Shown here piece after piece: positions 24,431 to 32,824 of a stretch of 64,000 nucleotides of DNA. The notes beneath the pieces are model-generated. The model ran no database searches. It saw only the letters and a program-made list of their open reading frames with translations, and was not told the DNA's origin. The stretch's first letter is position 1, and each line of letters begins with the position of its first letter. The DNA lies in NCBI GenBank assembly GCA_905216055.1, contig CAJMSH010000001.1:186001-250000 (forward strand). Reading direction: 5' to 3'. Source of the stretch: an uncultured bacterium. GTDB lineage: Bacteria; Cyanobacteriota; Vampirovibrionia; Gastranaerophilales; Gastranaerophilaceae. The position numbers and the translations under genes are program-made.

Positions 24431-26071
24431 ATGATAAATCAGGTTTTTTCGACAGCAAATTCTGCGCAATCAAATGCGTTTAAAGATTTTCAACAGCCTA
24501 AAAACGGCTATTATATCAATACGTCTTTTTATAAGGAGCAAAATGATAAAAAGGAACATCATTTAGGTAGAACTATTGCTATTTCAGGATTAGTTGTCGG
24601 ATTTGGTACTTTAGCATTGTTTAGCGGAGGCTTTAATAAGGGGCTTTCAAAAGTTTTGAACAAATGGAAAACAAAACTTGAACAAAAAGTGGCTAAGGGT
24701 GGAAAATTTAAGAATTTTTACAGATACGCTATTGCAAAAACTGATTCATTTATGTCAAAAGCAGAGAGCATAAATAATTTCACCACTTTGAAAGATGTTG
24801 CCTGTCAAAGAATAATGTGGGGGAAAAATGGAGACCGTATATTTACACGTAAAATACATGAAGCTGTCACAGGCTTTTTCGAGAGAATAAGTCGTAAAAC
24901 CGTAAATTCATCTTATGCAAAAACTCATTCAAAATTTGCAAATTTAACTGAGTATTTTTCAAATGTAAATGAAAGACTATTAAGAGAAAATCCAAATAAT
25001 TCAAAGATTTCTGATGCTATTAAAGATATTAACAGCAGAATGCGTAAGGTTAACTCAAACCTTGAAAAAGGATTTGGAATTAATGCAAGAAATGAAAGAT
25101 TAAAAGAGGTAAATAAAGCTACAGACGGTTTATTTGAATTTTTCTGGGATGCAAGTTTAAAAGATATCAAAAACTTCAAGTCTAAAAATATGTGGCAAAC
25201 ATTTATCGCAGAGGATTATATGATGCCTGCGAAGATGAAGCTTGCAAATCAGACAGGAATTTTGCGTCAAGCAATTACTCATGATATTTCTGACAATTAT
25301 AAGGCTACTGTTAAAGCCTTAGACAATATTCAAAAATTTGTAAACCCATCAGATACATCAACAAATGAAATTTTGAATACATTACGTAATAACTTGAATA
25401 AATATAAAAAGTTATCAGGAGATAATGAGCTTATTCAAAGAAATGCTTTAAATTCTGAAATTTCTGAAAACTTAAAACAACTTTCAGCTAATTTTAAACA
25501 AGTGTCATCTCAATATAGTTATACACCTTCAGCAGTAAATGAAATATCTAAATATGTCGAAGAAGTTGAAAATATAATCTCAAAAAGCTCAAAGGGTGAA
25601 TTACAAGAAATATTAACGGCATATAAAAATATTTTACCACGTAATGAATATATAAAATTAAAATCAAAAGTTCAATCAGCCGTAAAATCTTTAGACAAGT
25701 CAATTGAAACAGAAACAGTTGAATATGTTGATAAAGCAAGAGATTTAAGACTCGGTTCAGCTCCGACAGATGTAATGTCTATTATAAGTACTGTTGGTGC
25801 TGTCGGCTATTATTTGAATAAAGCTGATAATAAGGATGATAGATATTCTGTTGCTTTAAAATACGGAATTCCGGCAATTGGTGCAATTGCAACTTCTCTA
25901 TATTGTACAGCAAGGCTTGTCGCAGGTGGAAAAGCCATGGCAGTTGGTCTATTATCAGGTTGGATAATGAATAAAATAGGGGTAGAAGCAGATAAAGCAA
26001 GAAAGAAATATACACTTGATGTGTCATTCCATCCACGTGATATTTTTAAAACTCAATCAGATAAAGTATAA
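24431..26071 (+). CDS. Unknown membrane protein with long helical domain (546 aa)
   Basis: An Asn/Ser-rich disordered start (about 1-45) leads into a membrane helix (TIAISGLVVGFGTLALFSGG, about 48-68). A long, mostly alpha-helical charged domain follows (about 75-440). Near the C-terminus, VMSIISTVGAVGYYLNK and YSVALKYGIPAIGAIATSLY form further membrane segments. This last part resembles the module in the proteins at 31594 and 45327 (a Gly-x-Gly-Tyr turn, acidic/basic loop, then aromatic-Gly-Ile/Pro helix). No enzyme motif is visible; lineage-specific family inferred. Confidence 0.6.
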   Translation: MINQVFSTANSAQSNAFKDFQQPKNGYYINTSFYKEQNDKKEHHLGRTIAISGLVVGFGTLALFSGGFNKGLSKVLNKWKTKLEQKVAKGGKFKNFYRYAIAKTDSFMSKAESINNFTTLKDVACQRIMWGKNGDRIFTRKIHEAVTGFFERISRKTVNSSYAKTHSKFANLTEYFSNVNERLLRENPNNSKISDAIKDINSRMRKVNSNLEKGFGINARNERLKEVNKATDGLFEFFWDASLKDIKNFKSKNMWQTFIAEDYMMPAKMKLANQTGILRQAITHDISDNYKATVKALDNIQKFVNPSDTSTNEILNTLRNNLNKYKKLSGDNELIQRNALNSEISENLKQLSANFKQVSSQYSYTPSAVNEISKYVEEVENIISKSSKGELQEILTAYKNILPRNEYIKLKSKVQSAVKSLDKSIETETVEYVDKARDLRLGSAPTDVMSIISTVGAVGYYLNKADNKDDRYSVALKYGIPAIGAIATSLYCTARLVAGGKAMAVGLLSGWIMNKIGVEADKARKKYTLDVSFHPRDIFKTQSDKV

Positions 26072-26118
26072 CAATTATATTGTTTTCTGTTAAGATGCAT
26101 GGAGAGGAATATTTAGCT

Positions 26119-27153
26119 ATGACAAAGACAGATGATACAACTACAATAAGATATAAACTTGAACAAAGAGAAATTGATAATTTAAGTGAATTTGCAACAA
26201 AAAGTCGATTTACAAAAGGTAGAAAAAAGAAAATTGAACCTTGTCCCTTGCGTACGGAATTTCAAAGAGATAGGGATAGAATCTTGCATTCTAAAGCTTT
26301 TAGACGTTTGAAACACAAAACTCAAGTTTTTCTATCTCCGTTTGATGACCATTTTAGAACCCGTTTAACTCATACTCTGGAAGTTTCACAAATAGGGAGG
26401 ACAATTGCACGTGCCTTGAACTTTAATGAAGATTTGGTTGAAGCAATTTCTCTTGGACATGATTTAGGTCATACGCCTTTCGGTCATTGTGGAGAAGGTG
26501 TATTAAATGAACTTGTAAAAGGCGGATTTCACCATAATATTCAAAGTGTAAGAGTTGTTGAAGTTTTAGAAGACTTGAACTTATGTAAAGAAACTATAGA
26601 CGGGATTTTGACACATACTTGGGGGTATACTCCAAAAACTCCTGAAGCTCAAATTGTTCAATTAGCAGATAAAATTGCATATATTAACCACGATATAGAA
26701 GATTCCATAAGAGCAGGAATAATTGCTGAAAGCGATTTGCCAAAGGATTGTATAGATTATTTTACTTCAAATCAAAGCAAAAGATTGAGCAAAATGATTG
26801 ATGAAATTGTTTATAATTCAATGGGTAAGCCTGAAGTATCAATGAGTGAAGAAGGCTGGCATTATACAACTAAATTACGTCAATGGATGTTTGAAAATGT
26901 TTATGAGGACGCATCTCCTGCAAAACTTGAAGAGAAAAAAGCTCGTAATGTAATAAGAGAATTGTTTTATCTATATTGTGATATGCTAAAGCCTGTTTGT
27001 GAAGAAACAAAAATTGAAAGAATTGTTACAGATTATATATCTGGTATGACTGATAGATATGCAATAGAAAAATATAAGGAAAATTTTATCCCTACAGGAT
27101 TTAAGTCAGGTGCAAAAGAAGATTACTTGTTTAAGCTTGCAAAATTGTACTAA
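26119..27153 (+). CDS. dgt: Deoxyguanosinetriphosphate triphosphohydrolase-like HD protein
   Basis: dGTPases remove triphosphate from dNTPs, adjusting the pool. FRRLKHKTQVF and DDHFRTRLTHTLEVSQIGRTIAR open the HD domain; the LTHTLE His, SLGHDLGHTPFGHCGE His-Asp pair and the later Asp in LADKIAYINHDIEDS provide the metal ligands. ATG 26119 is chosen over an upstream TTG (26080) because GGAGAGGA lies at 26101-26108. Product length is then 344 residues, usual for the short bacterial form. It stands between two unrelated genes. Confidence 0.9.
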   Translation: MTKTDDTTTIRYKLEQREIDNLSEFATKSRFTKGRKKKIEPCPLRTEFQRDRDRILHSKAFRRLKHKTQVFLSPFDDHFRTRLTHTLEVSQIGRTIARALNFNEDLVEAISLGHDLGHTPFGHCGEGVLNELVKGGFHHNIQSVRVVEVLEDLNLCKETIDGILTHTWGYTPKTPEAQIVQLADKIAYINHDIEDSIRAGIIAESDLPKDCIDYFTSNQSKRLSKMIDEIVYNSMGKPEVSMSEEGWHYTTKLRQWMFENVYEDASPAKLEEKKARNVIRELFYLYCDMLKPVCEETKIERIVTDYISGMTDRYAIEKYKENFIPTGFKSGAKEDYLFKLAKLY

Positions 27154-27170
27154 ATAGTAATTTTGAGGGC

Positions 27171-27199
27171 TTGAAGAATATTGAAAAATATGTTAAAAT
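27171..27199 (+). promoter_or_regulatory. Promoter of the large prepilin-like gene
   Basis: TTGAAG (27171-27176), 17 nt, TAAAAT (27194-27199) preceded by TGT. The same arrangement (TTGAAA-17, TGT-TAAAAT) precedes the other prepilin gene at 34697. A GGAGTCA site follows at 27222-27228. Confidence 0.6.
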
Positions 27200-27237
27200 G
27201 TAAAAGTATATAAAAAAATTAGGAGTCACAGAGGATT

Positions 27238-29235
27238 ATGAAAAGATTGAGGAACCCATTTAAAGCATTATTAGCATATACTCTGACTGAAATAGTCATT
27301 GTAATGCTTGTTGTTGCGGTAATTGTTGCAGTGACAATAGGTGTAACAAAACATAAATTGGATAGTATAGTTACATATACTTATTATTCTGCATATTCAG
27401 CTTTGCGTACTGCTACATCGCAAATATTGGCAGATTATGATCCGACAGATGAAAGATATCAAGCTAATATTGAATCACCAACATTATTAGCAAAAGCAAA
27501 AATATTTTTCTCTAGCAATTTTGGTGTATTAGCCGTTAATGCTGCAGATTTAATGCCAGGAGGTATAGTTGATACTGGAATAAGTGACAATACAAATCCA
27601 CCTATTGGGAGTGCTACTGGCCCTGGGCAGCAGTGCTGTAGAATGGGTGGATATAGTGTATATAACCCTTCTGCTTATATGAATAATTATTCTTGTGTTA
27701 TTGCTGATGGGCCTGCTCATACACTTGTGCCTTGTATGGGGTCTTATTGCTGTTATCCAAAATCTAATAATGGTGGCACTGGAAGCAGTAGTGGAGGTTT
27801 AAATCCCGGTGCTGGTTTAGTTGCTTGTTCTATTAATGAAGTTCAATGTTCTGCAACATCTAAAGGAGCTCGTGTTGTTATTAGTGGTACAAAAGTAATA
27901 TATTGTTGCCCCAAAAAAGAAATTCAGGAAATGACTCAATGTCCTGCAGGCTCGTCAGAACCTGGAATCATAAATCCTTTATGTAAATCTGGTGATTCTA
28001 ATGCCTTTTATATTTCTGCCCCTGAAACTTCCATAACTCAAGGTCAAATGGGTAAAAAATTATGTTGTTGCCCTAAAAATTTCTCTTGGAATGGAAGCTC
28101 ATGTGTTCGAAATGAACAATCATGTGAAGGTGAAAATCCTTATAAATGTGGATTCTGTAATACAATCCGTGGCGAATGGCAAAATAAATTATGTCTTGTT
28201 GGCCAACACTTAGACGAATCAACTTGTGAATGTGTTTCAGATGAAAATCCTGAATGTACTGGTGGTAAAGTTTGGAATGGAACAGCTTGTGTTTGTCCGG
28301 AGGGACAAGTTGAACAAGATGGTGCTTGTGTAACTCCTTCTTGTACCGGTGGTAGAATCTGGAATGGAACAGAATGTGTTTGTCCTGAAGGTAAAACTTG
28401 GGATGGTTCTCAATGTAAAAATTCTGGCGACGGTTCCGGAGGCGGAGAAGGTTGCACAGGAACAGCTCCTTGTGGAAAACAATGTAATGCAAGTACTGGA
28501 ACTTGGGAAGATATTCCAGGTTTTAGTAGAGAATGTGACGAAGAACAAAATAAGGTTTGGAATGAAACTCAATGTTCTTGTGTCCCATCAAGCAGAACTA
28601 TAACTTTAAATGGCCAAAAATATTGTGAATATTTAGTAAGTTTGCTGAATACTAAAGCTAATGCTGCAGAATGTACTGGACCTTCAATAAGTTCTACTCT
28701 TACAAGTTTCTCAGGTAAAATCCCTGATATAACTTTGAGAAACGGTATGCGTATGTACAACGTTCGTCAAAATCCTCAAGCAATTGCTGATTTGGTAAAT
28801 AATACAGAAGGCGGTAAAACTGTATTAAATGGTGTTGAAGTTGACACTAATAAATGGGGATATACTGTCTATATAGATATTGATGGCGAAAAAGGTGCAT
28901 CAGAAAAATGGGTTGATGTATATCCATTCTATGTAACATTAAGCGGTTTAGTAATTCCTGCTTATGACAAAGATCATCCTGGCTTATATGGTGGTGATAG
29001 CCGTAATCACCTTCAAGTAAGTATTGAAGATGAAGTAATTCAAGATGGTCGCCGCAAAACAAAATGGCTTGCTAAGAGCGTATCTTATAAAGAAGGCGCT
29101 TGCGGAGCCGGATATATAGGAGCAGATACTCCTTATTGTAAAAACAATGGTGCTGTTTCATTAAAGAGTGAATGCTCTATCGATAACTCATTATGCAGAT
29201 TAAAATATGTAAAACCGATTAAATTCTTATTTTAA
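27238..29235 (+). CDS. Large Cys-rich prepilin-like protein
   Basis: A type IV prepilin N-terminus is present: basic leader, then A-YTLTEIVIVMLVVAVIVA, with Glu at position +5 and cleavage expected after Ala. The 665-residue body is far larger than a pilin (usually 130-250). Its middle (about 120-480) has at least three Cys-containing repeats of the form W-N-G-x-x-C-x-C-P-E-G, as in C-x-G-G-K-V-W-N-G-T-A-C. The C-terminal 170 residues hold an alpha/beta domain with GYTVYIDIDGEKG. I infer an adhesin-like minor pilin exported by the type IV pilus or type II system. Disulfides would form outside the cytoplasm. Confidence 0.75.
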   Translation: MKRLRNPFKALLAYTLTEIVIVMLVVAVIVAVTIGVTKHKLDSIVTYTYYSAYSALRTATSQILADYDPTDERYQANIESPTLLAKAKIFFSSNFGVLAVNAADLMPGGIVDTGISDNTNPPIGSATGPGQQCCRMGGYSVYNPSAYMNNYSCVIADGPAHTLVPCMGSYCCYPKSNNGGTGSSSGGLNPGAGLVACSINEVQCSATSKGARVVISGTKVIYCCPKKEIQEMTQCPAGSSEPGIINPLCKSGDSNAFYISAPETSITQGQMGKKLCCCPKNFSWNGSSCVRNEQSCEGENPYKCGFCNTIRGEWQNKLCLVGQHLDESTCECVSDENPECTGGKVWNGTACVCPEGQVEQDGACVTPSCTGGRIWNGTECVCPEGKTWDGSQCKNSGDGSGGGEGCTGTAPCGKQCNASTGTWEDIPGFSRECDEEQNKVWNETQCSCVPSSRTITLNGQKYCEYLVSLLNTKANAAECTGPSISSTLTSFSGKIPDITLRNGMRMYNVRQNPQAIADLVNNTEGGKTVLNGVEVDTNKWGYTVYIDIDGEKGASEKWVDVYPFYVTLSGLVIPAYDKDHPGLYGGDSRNHLQVSIEDEVIQDGRRKTKWLAKSVSYKEGACGAGYIGADTPYCKNNGAVSLKSECSIDNSLCRLKYVKPIKFLF

Positions 29236-29250
29236 TTGAATTTATTGATA

Positions 29251-29284
29251 AAAAAAGAGTGGATATTATATCCACTCTTTTTTT
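29251..29284 (+). terminator. Terminator after the prepilin-like gene
   Basis: AAAAAAGAGTGGATA (29251-29265), loop TTA, TATCCACTCTTTTTT; perfect stem with T run ending at 29284. Confidence 0.85.
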
Positions 29285-29314
29285 GCGATTTTATTATTTA
29301 TAATTAAAAAATCC

Positions 29315-29343
29315 TTTACCAAATTAATTTATTAGTTTATAAT
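29315..29343 (+). promoter_or_regulatory. Leaderless promoter of the GT26 gene
   Basis: TTTACC (29315-29320), 17 nt, TATAAT (29338-29343), then 6 nt to the ATG at 29350. The predicted +1 is the A of ATG. No ribosome site is present. Confidence 0.65.
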
Positions 29344-29349
29344 TGTTTT

Positions 29350-30072
29350 ATGGAAAGAGATATAGTAAAATTACAAGGTTTAAATATTGACACTTTTTCG
29401 TTTGAAGAGGCTGTTGAGTATGCAAAAAATATTTCAGGACAAGTTGTTACTTTGAATCCTGAAATGGTTAATAATGCATGTGTTGATCCTGATTTCGCAG
29501 AAATTATTAATTCTGCAGAACTTGTTATTCCTGACGGTGTCGGTGTTGAATTAGGCCTGAAGATTCTAGGATTTGATGTTAGGAGAATTGCTGGAATTGA
29601 ATTCTCTCATAGATTGATTGCTGAGTGTGCAAAAAATCAACATTCAGTAGCTTTAATTGGTGCAAAACCTGAAATAGTTGAAAAAGCTAAAGAAAATCTT
29701 CAAAAAGAATTTCCTGATTTATATATTACATATATTCATGACGGATATTTTGATGATGATGAACAAATTATCCGTGAATTGAAAATAAGACAGCCAAGAT
29801 TAATTTTGTGTGCTTTGGGCTCTCCAAAACAGGAAGAATTTATATATAACAACAAAAAAGATTTTCCTGAATCTATATTTATAGGTGTTGGCGGTAGTTT
29901 TGATGTTTGGTCAGGGGTTGTTGAAAGAGCTCCTGAAATTTATCAAAAATTATGTGTTGAATGGCTATATCGTACAATTAAAGAACCAAAGAGGTTTAAA
30001 AGAATATTCCCGACTTTGCCTTTGTTTGTATTGAGAGTTTTGAAAGAAAGATTTATTCCGAAGGGAGTTTAG
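29350..30072 (+). CDS. WecG/TagA/CpsF family glycosyltransferase (GT26)
   Basis: GT26 enzymes add a second sugar, such as ManNAc, to undecaprenyl-diphosphate-GlcNAc at the inner membrane. VTLNPEMVNNA, VIPDGVGVELGLK, ALGSPKQEEF and GVGGSFDVWSG are the family blocks; the Asp in PDGVG is the expected catalytic base. Length of 240 is normal. It is followed 1 nt later by the transketolase half-gene, so they are co-transcribed. Likely part of surface glycan synthesis. Confidence 0.9.
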   Translation: MERDIVKLQGLNIDTFSFEEAVEYAKNISGQVVTLNPEMVNNACVDPDFAEIINSAELVIPDGVGVELGLKILGFDVRRIAGIEFSHRLIAECAKNQHSVALIGAKPEIVEKAKENLQKEFPDLYITYIHDGYFDDDEQIIRELKIRQPRLILCALGSPKQEEFIYNNKKDFPESIFIGVGGSFDVWSGVVERAPEIYQKLCVEWLYRTIKEPKRFKRIFPTLPLFVLRVLKERFIPKGV

Positions 30073-30073
30073 G

Positions 30074-30898
30074 ATGTTAAGCGAAAATGAAGTAAAAGAA
30101 CTTGAAGCTTTTGCTAAAGAAAATAGACAAAATATAATAAAAATGGTTTATAATGCTCAATCAGGACATATTGGCGGAGCTTTATCAAGTACTGATATTT
30201 TGACAGTTTTGTATCATAAATGTATGAAAATTTGTCCAAAGTGGCGTGATTCTAAAGATTTTGATAGCCATGACAGATTTGTTCTTTCAAAAGGACATGC
30301 ATCAGCTGCTTTGTATGCAGTATTGGCACAGCTTGGATTTTTCCCTAAAGAAGAACTTATGTCATTTAGAATTTTTGGCTCTAGACTTCAGGGACATCCT
30401 ACTCCTAAATGCCCTGGAGTTGAAGTTGCAACAGGTTCTTTAGGTCAAGGTTTATCTATTGCTTGCGGTATGGCTATGGGATTGAAGCTTGATAAAAATC
30501 CAGCCGAAGTTTTTTGTCTTTTAGGTGACGGAGAATTGCAAGAAGGTAGTGTGTGGGAAGCTTTTATGCACTGTGCACAGCTAAAACTGGATAACATTGT
30601 TGCAATTATTGATAGAAACAGATTGCAAATTGACGGTTGCACAGAAAATATTAAATCTCTTGATCCGTTAGATGAAAAATTAAAAGCTTTTAATTGGGAT
30701 GTTCAAGTTATTGACGGACATGATATTAATGAGATTTATGAAGCTATTGAAAAAGCTAAAAAAGCTCAAAAACCTGCTGTAATTATTGCAAATACTGTTA
30801 AAGGCAAGGGCGTTTCATTTATGGAAAATAATGCAGGTTGGCATGGAAAAGCTCCTAATAAAGAACAATTTGATTTAGCTATGGCAGAATTGGCATAA
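30074..30898 (+). CDS. Transketolase, N-terminal subunit
   Basis: The 274 residues cover only the thiamine-diphosphate-binding domain of transketolase: SGHIGGALSSTDILTVLY, LSKGHASAALYAVLA, GSLGQGLSIACGMAMG and the GDGELQEGSVWEAF...N cofactor motif. In two-subunit transketolases the pyrimidine-binding half is usually the next gene; here the next gene is YhcH. The C-half may be elsewhere, or the enzyme may make a specific sugar precursor with a distant partner. Confidence 0.9.
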   Translation: MLSENEVKELEAFAKENRQNIIKMVYNAQSGHIGGALSSTDILTVLYHKCMKICPKWRDSKDFDSHDRFVLSKGHASAALYAVLAQLGFFPKEELMSFRIFGSRLQGHPTPKCPGVEVATGSLGQGLSIACGMAMGLKLDKNPAEVFCLLGDGELQEGSVWEAFMHCAQLKLDNIVAIIDRNRLQIDGCTENIKSLDPLDEKLKAFNWDVQVIDGHDINEIYEAIEKAKKAQKPAVIIANTVKGKGVSFMENNAGWHGKAPNKEQFDLAMAELA

Positions 30899-30908
30899 GG
30901 AATTTGAT

Positions 30909-31358
30909 ATGATTTGTGATAATTTGGATAATATTTTAAAATACGATGAAATATCTGAAAAAACAGCGAAATTTTTGTTATCGTTAAATTCGCAAACTCC
31001 TGTCGGACATTATGAAATTGATGAAAATGTTTATGCAAATGTAGATGTTTATCAAACAAAAATTTTTGATAATTGTAAATATGAAGCGCATAAAAAGTAT
31101 ATTGATATTCAAATGCTTTTAGACGGAAATGAACGTTTGGATTGTACAGATTTGAATAAGCTTGAGCTAACAGAGTTATATGATGAAAAAAGAGACATAA
31201 TGTTTCTTGAAAACTCTAAGGTAATGCCTGATGCTTCTTTCAAATTGTCTCCTCAAAGGTTTGTAATGATATATCCGCATGAAGCTCATAGACCTCAAAT
31301 GGCAATTGAAAAGCCTGAGAAAGTTAAAAAAGTTGTTGTTAAAATTTTAATAAAATAA
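30909..31358 (+). CDS. YhcH/YjgK/YiaL family protein (DUF386)
   Basis: A 149-residue cupin-like protein with the family signature around YEAHKKYIDIQMLLDGNERLD, which contains His and Glu residues of the metal/sugar pocket, and YPHEAHRPQM at the second half. YhcH relatives are thought to be sugar isomerases/anomerases tied to sialic acid or similar sugars. Its place after the transketolase half and the GT26 gene fits a sugar-precursor unit. It ends just before the tryptophan-type leader region. Confidence 0.85.
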   Translation: MICDNLDNILKYDEISEKTAKFLLSLNSQTPVGHYEIDENVYANVDVYQTKIFDNCKYEAHKKYIDIQMLLDGNERLDCTDLNKLELTELYDEKRDIMFLENSKVMPDASFKLSPQRFVMIYPHEAHRPQMAIEKPEKVKKVVVKILIK

Positions 31359-31363
31359 GTTAT

Positions 31364-31392
31364 TTGACTTTATTTTTTTGCTGTGTTAGTAT
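31364..31392 (+). promoter_or_regulatory. Promoter of the attenuator-controlled transcript
   Basis: TTGACT (31364-31369), 17 nt, TAGTAT (31387-31392). Transcription would start near 31399, 17 nt before the leader-peptide ATG. It begins 5 nt after the YhcH stop. Confidence 0.7.
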
Positions 31393-31415
31393 GTGGCAAA
31401 AGGAAAAGTAATTTT

Positions 31416-31490
31416 ATGCCAAACTTAAATGTTAAAACTCAATCTTGGTGGTGCCTGTTACAATTAACAGGTCTTTTAAGCTGGCAATAA
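31416..31490 (+). CDS. Tryptophan-type leader peptide (24 aa)
   Basis: ATG 31416 with AAGGA-like site at 31400-31404; TAA at 31488-31490. The C-terminal part reads QSWWCLLQLTGLLSWQ: a tandem Trp pair (UGG UGG, 31446-31451) and a third Trp (31482-31484), 3 of 24 residues. The tandem Trp codons lie just before the first arm of the attenuator hairpin set, as in trp operon leaders. The codons between are fixed by the hairpin. Leu is also frequent (6), but those codons are inside the hairpin arms, a worse place for a stalling signal. I infer a tryptophan sensor. Confidence 0.75.
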   Translation: MPNLNVKTQSWWCLLQLTGLLSWQ

Positions 31491-31561
31491 GCTGATAATT
31501 TTATTTATAAATGTTTAAAAATTTTTAAATGACCTGTTATGTTTAATCGGTCATTTTTTTG
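31454..31561 (+). promoter_or_regulatory. Transcription attenuator with mutually exclusive hairpins
   Basis: Arm 1 CCTGTTA (31454-31460) pairs with TAACAGG (31465-31471). The same region 2, TAACAGGTC (31465-31473), can instead pair over 9 bp with GACCTGTTA (31531-31539). That would block the terminator AAATGACC (31527-31534) with GGTCATTT (31549-31556), followed by T7. A ribosome stalled at the tandem UGG codons would cover arm 1, free region 2 and allow read-through; a ribosome reaching the UAA would cover region 2 and let the terminator form. All pairings are perfect in the sequence. The start of the downstream gene is 33 nt past the T run. Confidence 0.8.
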
Positions 31562-31593
31562 TTGTTATCAGTTTGTTAAAAAGGAAATTACTT

Positions 31594-32802
31594 ATGAAAA
31601 CTAATCGTGTTAATAATAATATATCATTTACAAATTCTGCTAATATCGGTTTAGGATTGAAAGCTGCAAGTTCAATTATCAAAGTTCAAGAAGGTGGTGC
31701 AGGACTTTCAAATATCAGATTTATTCAAGATAGTGCAACAGGTCTTTTGCCTAAGGCTGTATTTGCAAGAAGTAAAGCTGATTTGGCTGAAAATAGCTTT
31801 TTAGAATTGGCAGAATCTGTTTTGGTTTATTATTTTCCTGCTATTTTAGGTGAAGGGATTTTTCGTAAATTATATGCAAGAAAACTCCCTCAAGAATTAA
31901 AAAATCATGTTTCAAAACCTGCAGCTCAATTGTTGAAGAAAGATGTGCCGCAGATTAATAAAAAGCTTATGCCAGTAAAAGCAGCTATAGCTTTGAGTGC
32001 ATTTGCTATTCCGCTTGTTGAATATACTCTTAATTATTTTAAGAATTTGATGACATTAAAAGTTTTTAAACAGTCTGATTTTGAAAATATCGCAAACCTT
32101 AATAAAAATAAAGTAAAAGATAAAAAACAAGCAGAAAAGGTTGAAAATAGTGCAAAAAAACATATAAAATTAGCTGCTTCCATTTATGCAGGATGCCTTG
32201 CGATTAGTGCATTACTTTTAAAACGTGGAGAAAATTCTAAATTCTTGCAGAATTTGTCAGAACTAATTTTAGCACCAGGTTCTAAATTATTTAAGAACAA
32301 TAAAAAGAAAGCTAATTTGTTTGATAAGTTTTTAAGTATTGATTTTGCTGATAATAACGGGAAATTAGCTTTAAGCAGAGGGCAGCTTACTTCGTGTGTT
32401 TTAGTTGGCGGTGCAGGATATTTTGGCGCATCAAAAGACAGAGGGAAACAAAATTTCCTTGAAACATTGTTCAGATACCCGATTGTAGGTTTTTATATTA
32501 TTTGTGGTAACGAGTTGTTAGAAAAAGGTTTTAGAAAACTTTTATATAAAAGCGGAAAGTGTAAAGAGCTTATTAATGATAAGTTGGAAGTCCCTCAATT
32601 AAAGGATTTGAAAAATATAGCAGAAAAGTATGGCGAAAATGCAGACAAAATGTATAAAAAATTGTTAAAACAAAAACTTTTAATTGCAGGTTTGCCTTTG
32701 TTGTTTGGAATTGGTGTAATGGGATTTTTTATTGCAGGTTCATCAAATCTGTTTACGAAATTCAGATATAACAGAGATGTTAAAAATCAGAAAAAAGCAT
32801 AA
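31594..32802 (+). CDS. Unknown membrane protein under tryptophan-type attenuation, Trp-free
   Basis: ATG 31594 is chosen over a TTG at 31573: AAGGA lies 8 nt before it. The 402 residues begin with an Asn-rich tag (VNNNISFTNSANIGLG). Hydrophobic segments are visible near residues 70-90, 128-148, 195-212, about 300 and 370-392, so it is probably an inner-membrane protein. There is not one tryptophan in the protein, which suits synthesis during tryptophan shortage. No known transporter or enzyme motif is recognised. Its C-terminal two-thirds resemble the membrane proteins at 24431 and 45327. It is the only gene after the attenuator; the next gene is convergent. Confidence 0.7.
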   Translation: MKTNRVNNNISFTNSANIGLGLKAASSIIKVQEGGAGLSNIRFIQDSATGLLPKAVFARSKADLAENSFLELAESVLVYYFPAILGEGIFRKLYARKLPQELKNHVSKPAAQLLKKDVPQINKKLMPVKAAIALSAFAIPLVEYTLNYFKNLMTLKVFKQSDFENIANLNKNKVKDKKQAEKVENSAKKHIKLAASIYAGCLAISALLLKRGENSKFLQNLSELILAPGSKLFKNNKKKANLFDKFLSIDFADNNGKLALSRGQLTSCVLVGGAGYFGASKDRGKQNFLETLFRYPIVGFYIICGNELLEKGFRKLLYKSGKCKELINDKLEVPQLKDLKNIAEKYGENADKMYKKLLKQKLLIAGLPLLFGIGVMGFFIAGSSNLFTKFRYNRDVKNQKKA

Positions 32803-32824
32803 AACTTTTAAATATGATTGAACA

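Noticed and set aside
28073..28603. Open frames overlapping the repeats of the large prepilin-like gene
   Set aside because: They are shadows of the Cys-repeat coding sequence, without start signals of their own.
31359..31593. T-box riboswitch or leucine attenuator in place of a Trp attenuator
   Set aside because: No T-box core motif is visible, and the Leu codons lie within the hairpin arms, whereas the tandem UGG codons are at the correct stalling position ahead of arm 1.
31573..31593. TTG start for the attenuator-controlled gene
   Set aside because: AAGGA at 31581-31585 fits ATG 31594 with 8-nt spacing; the TTG lies before it.
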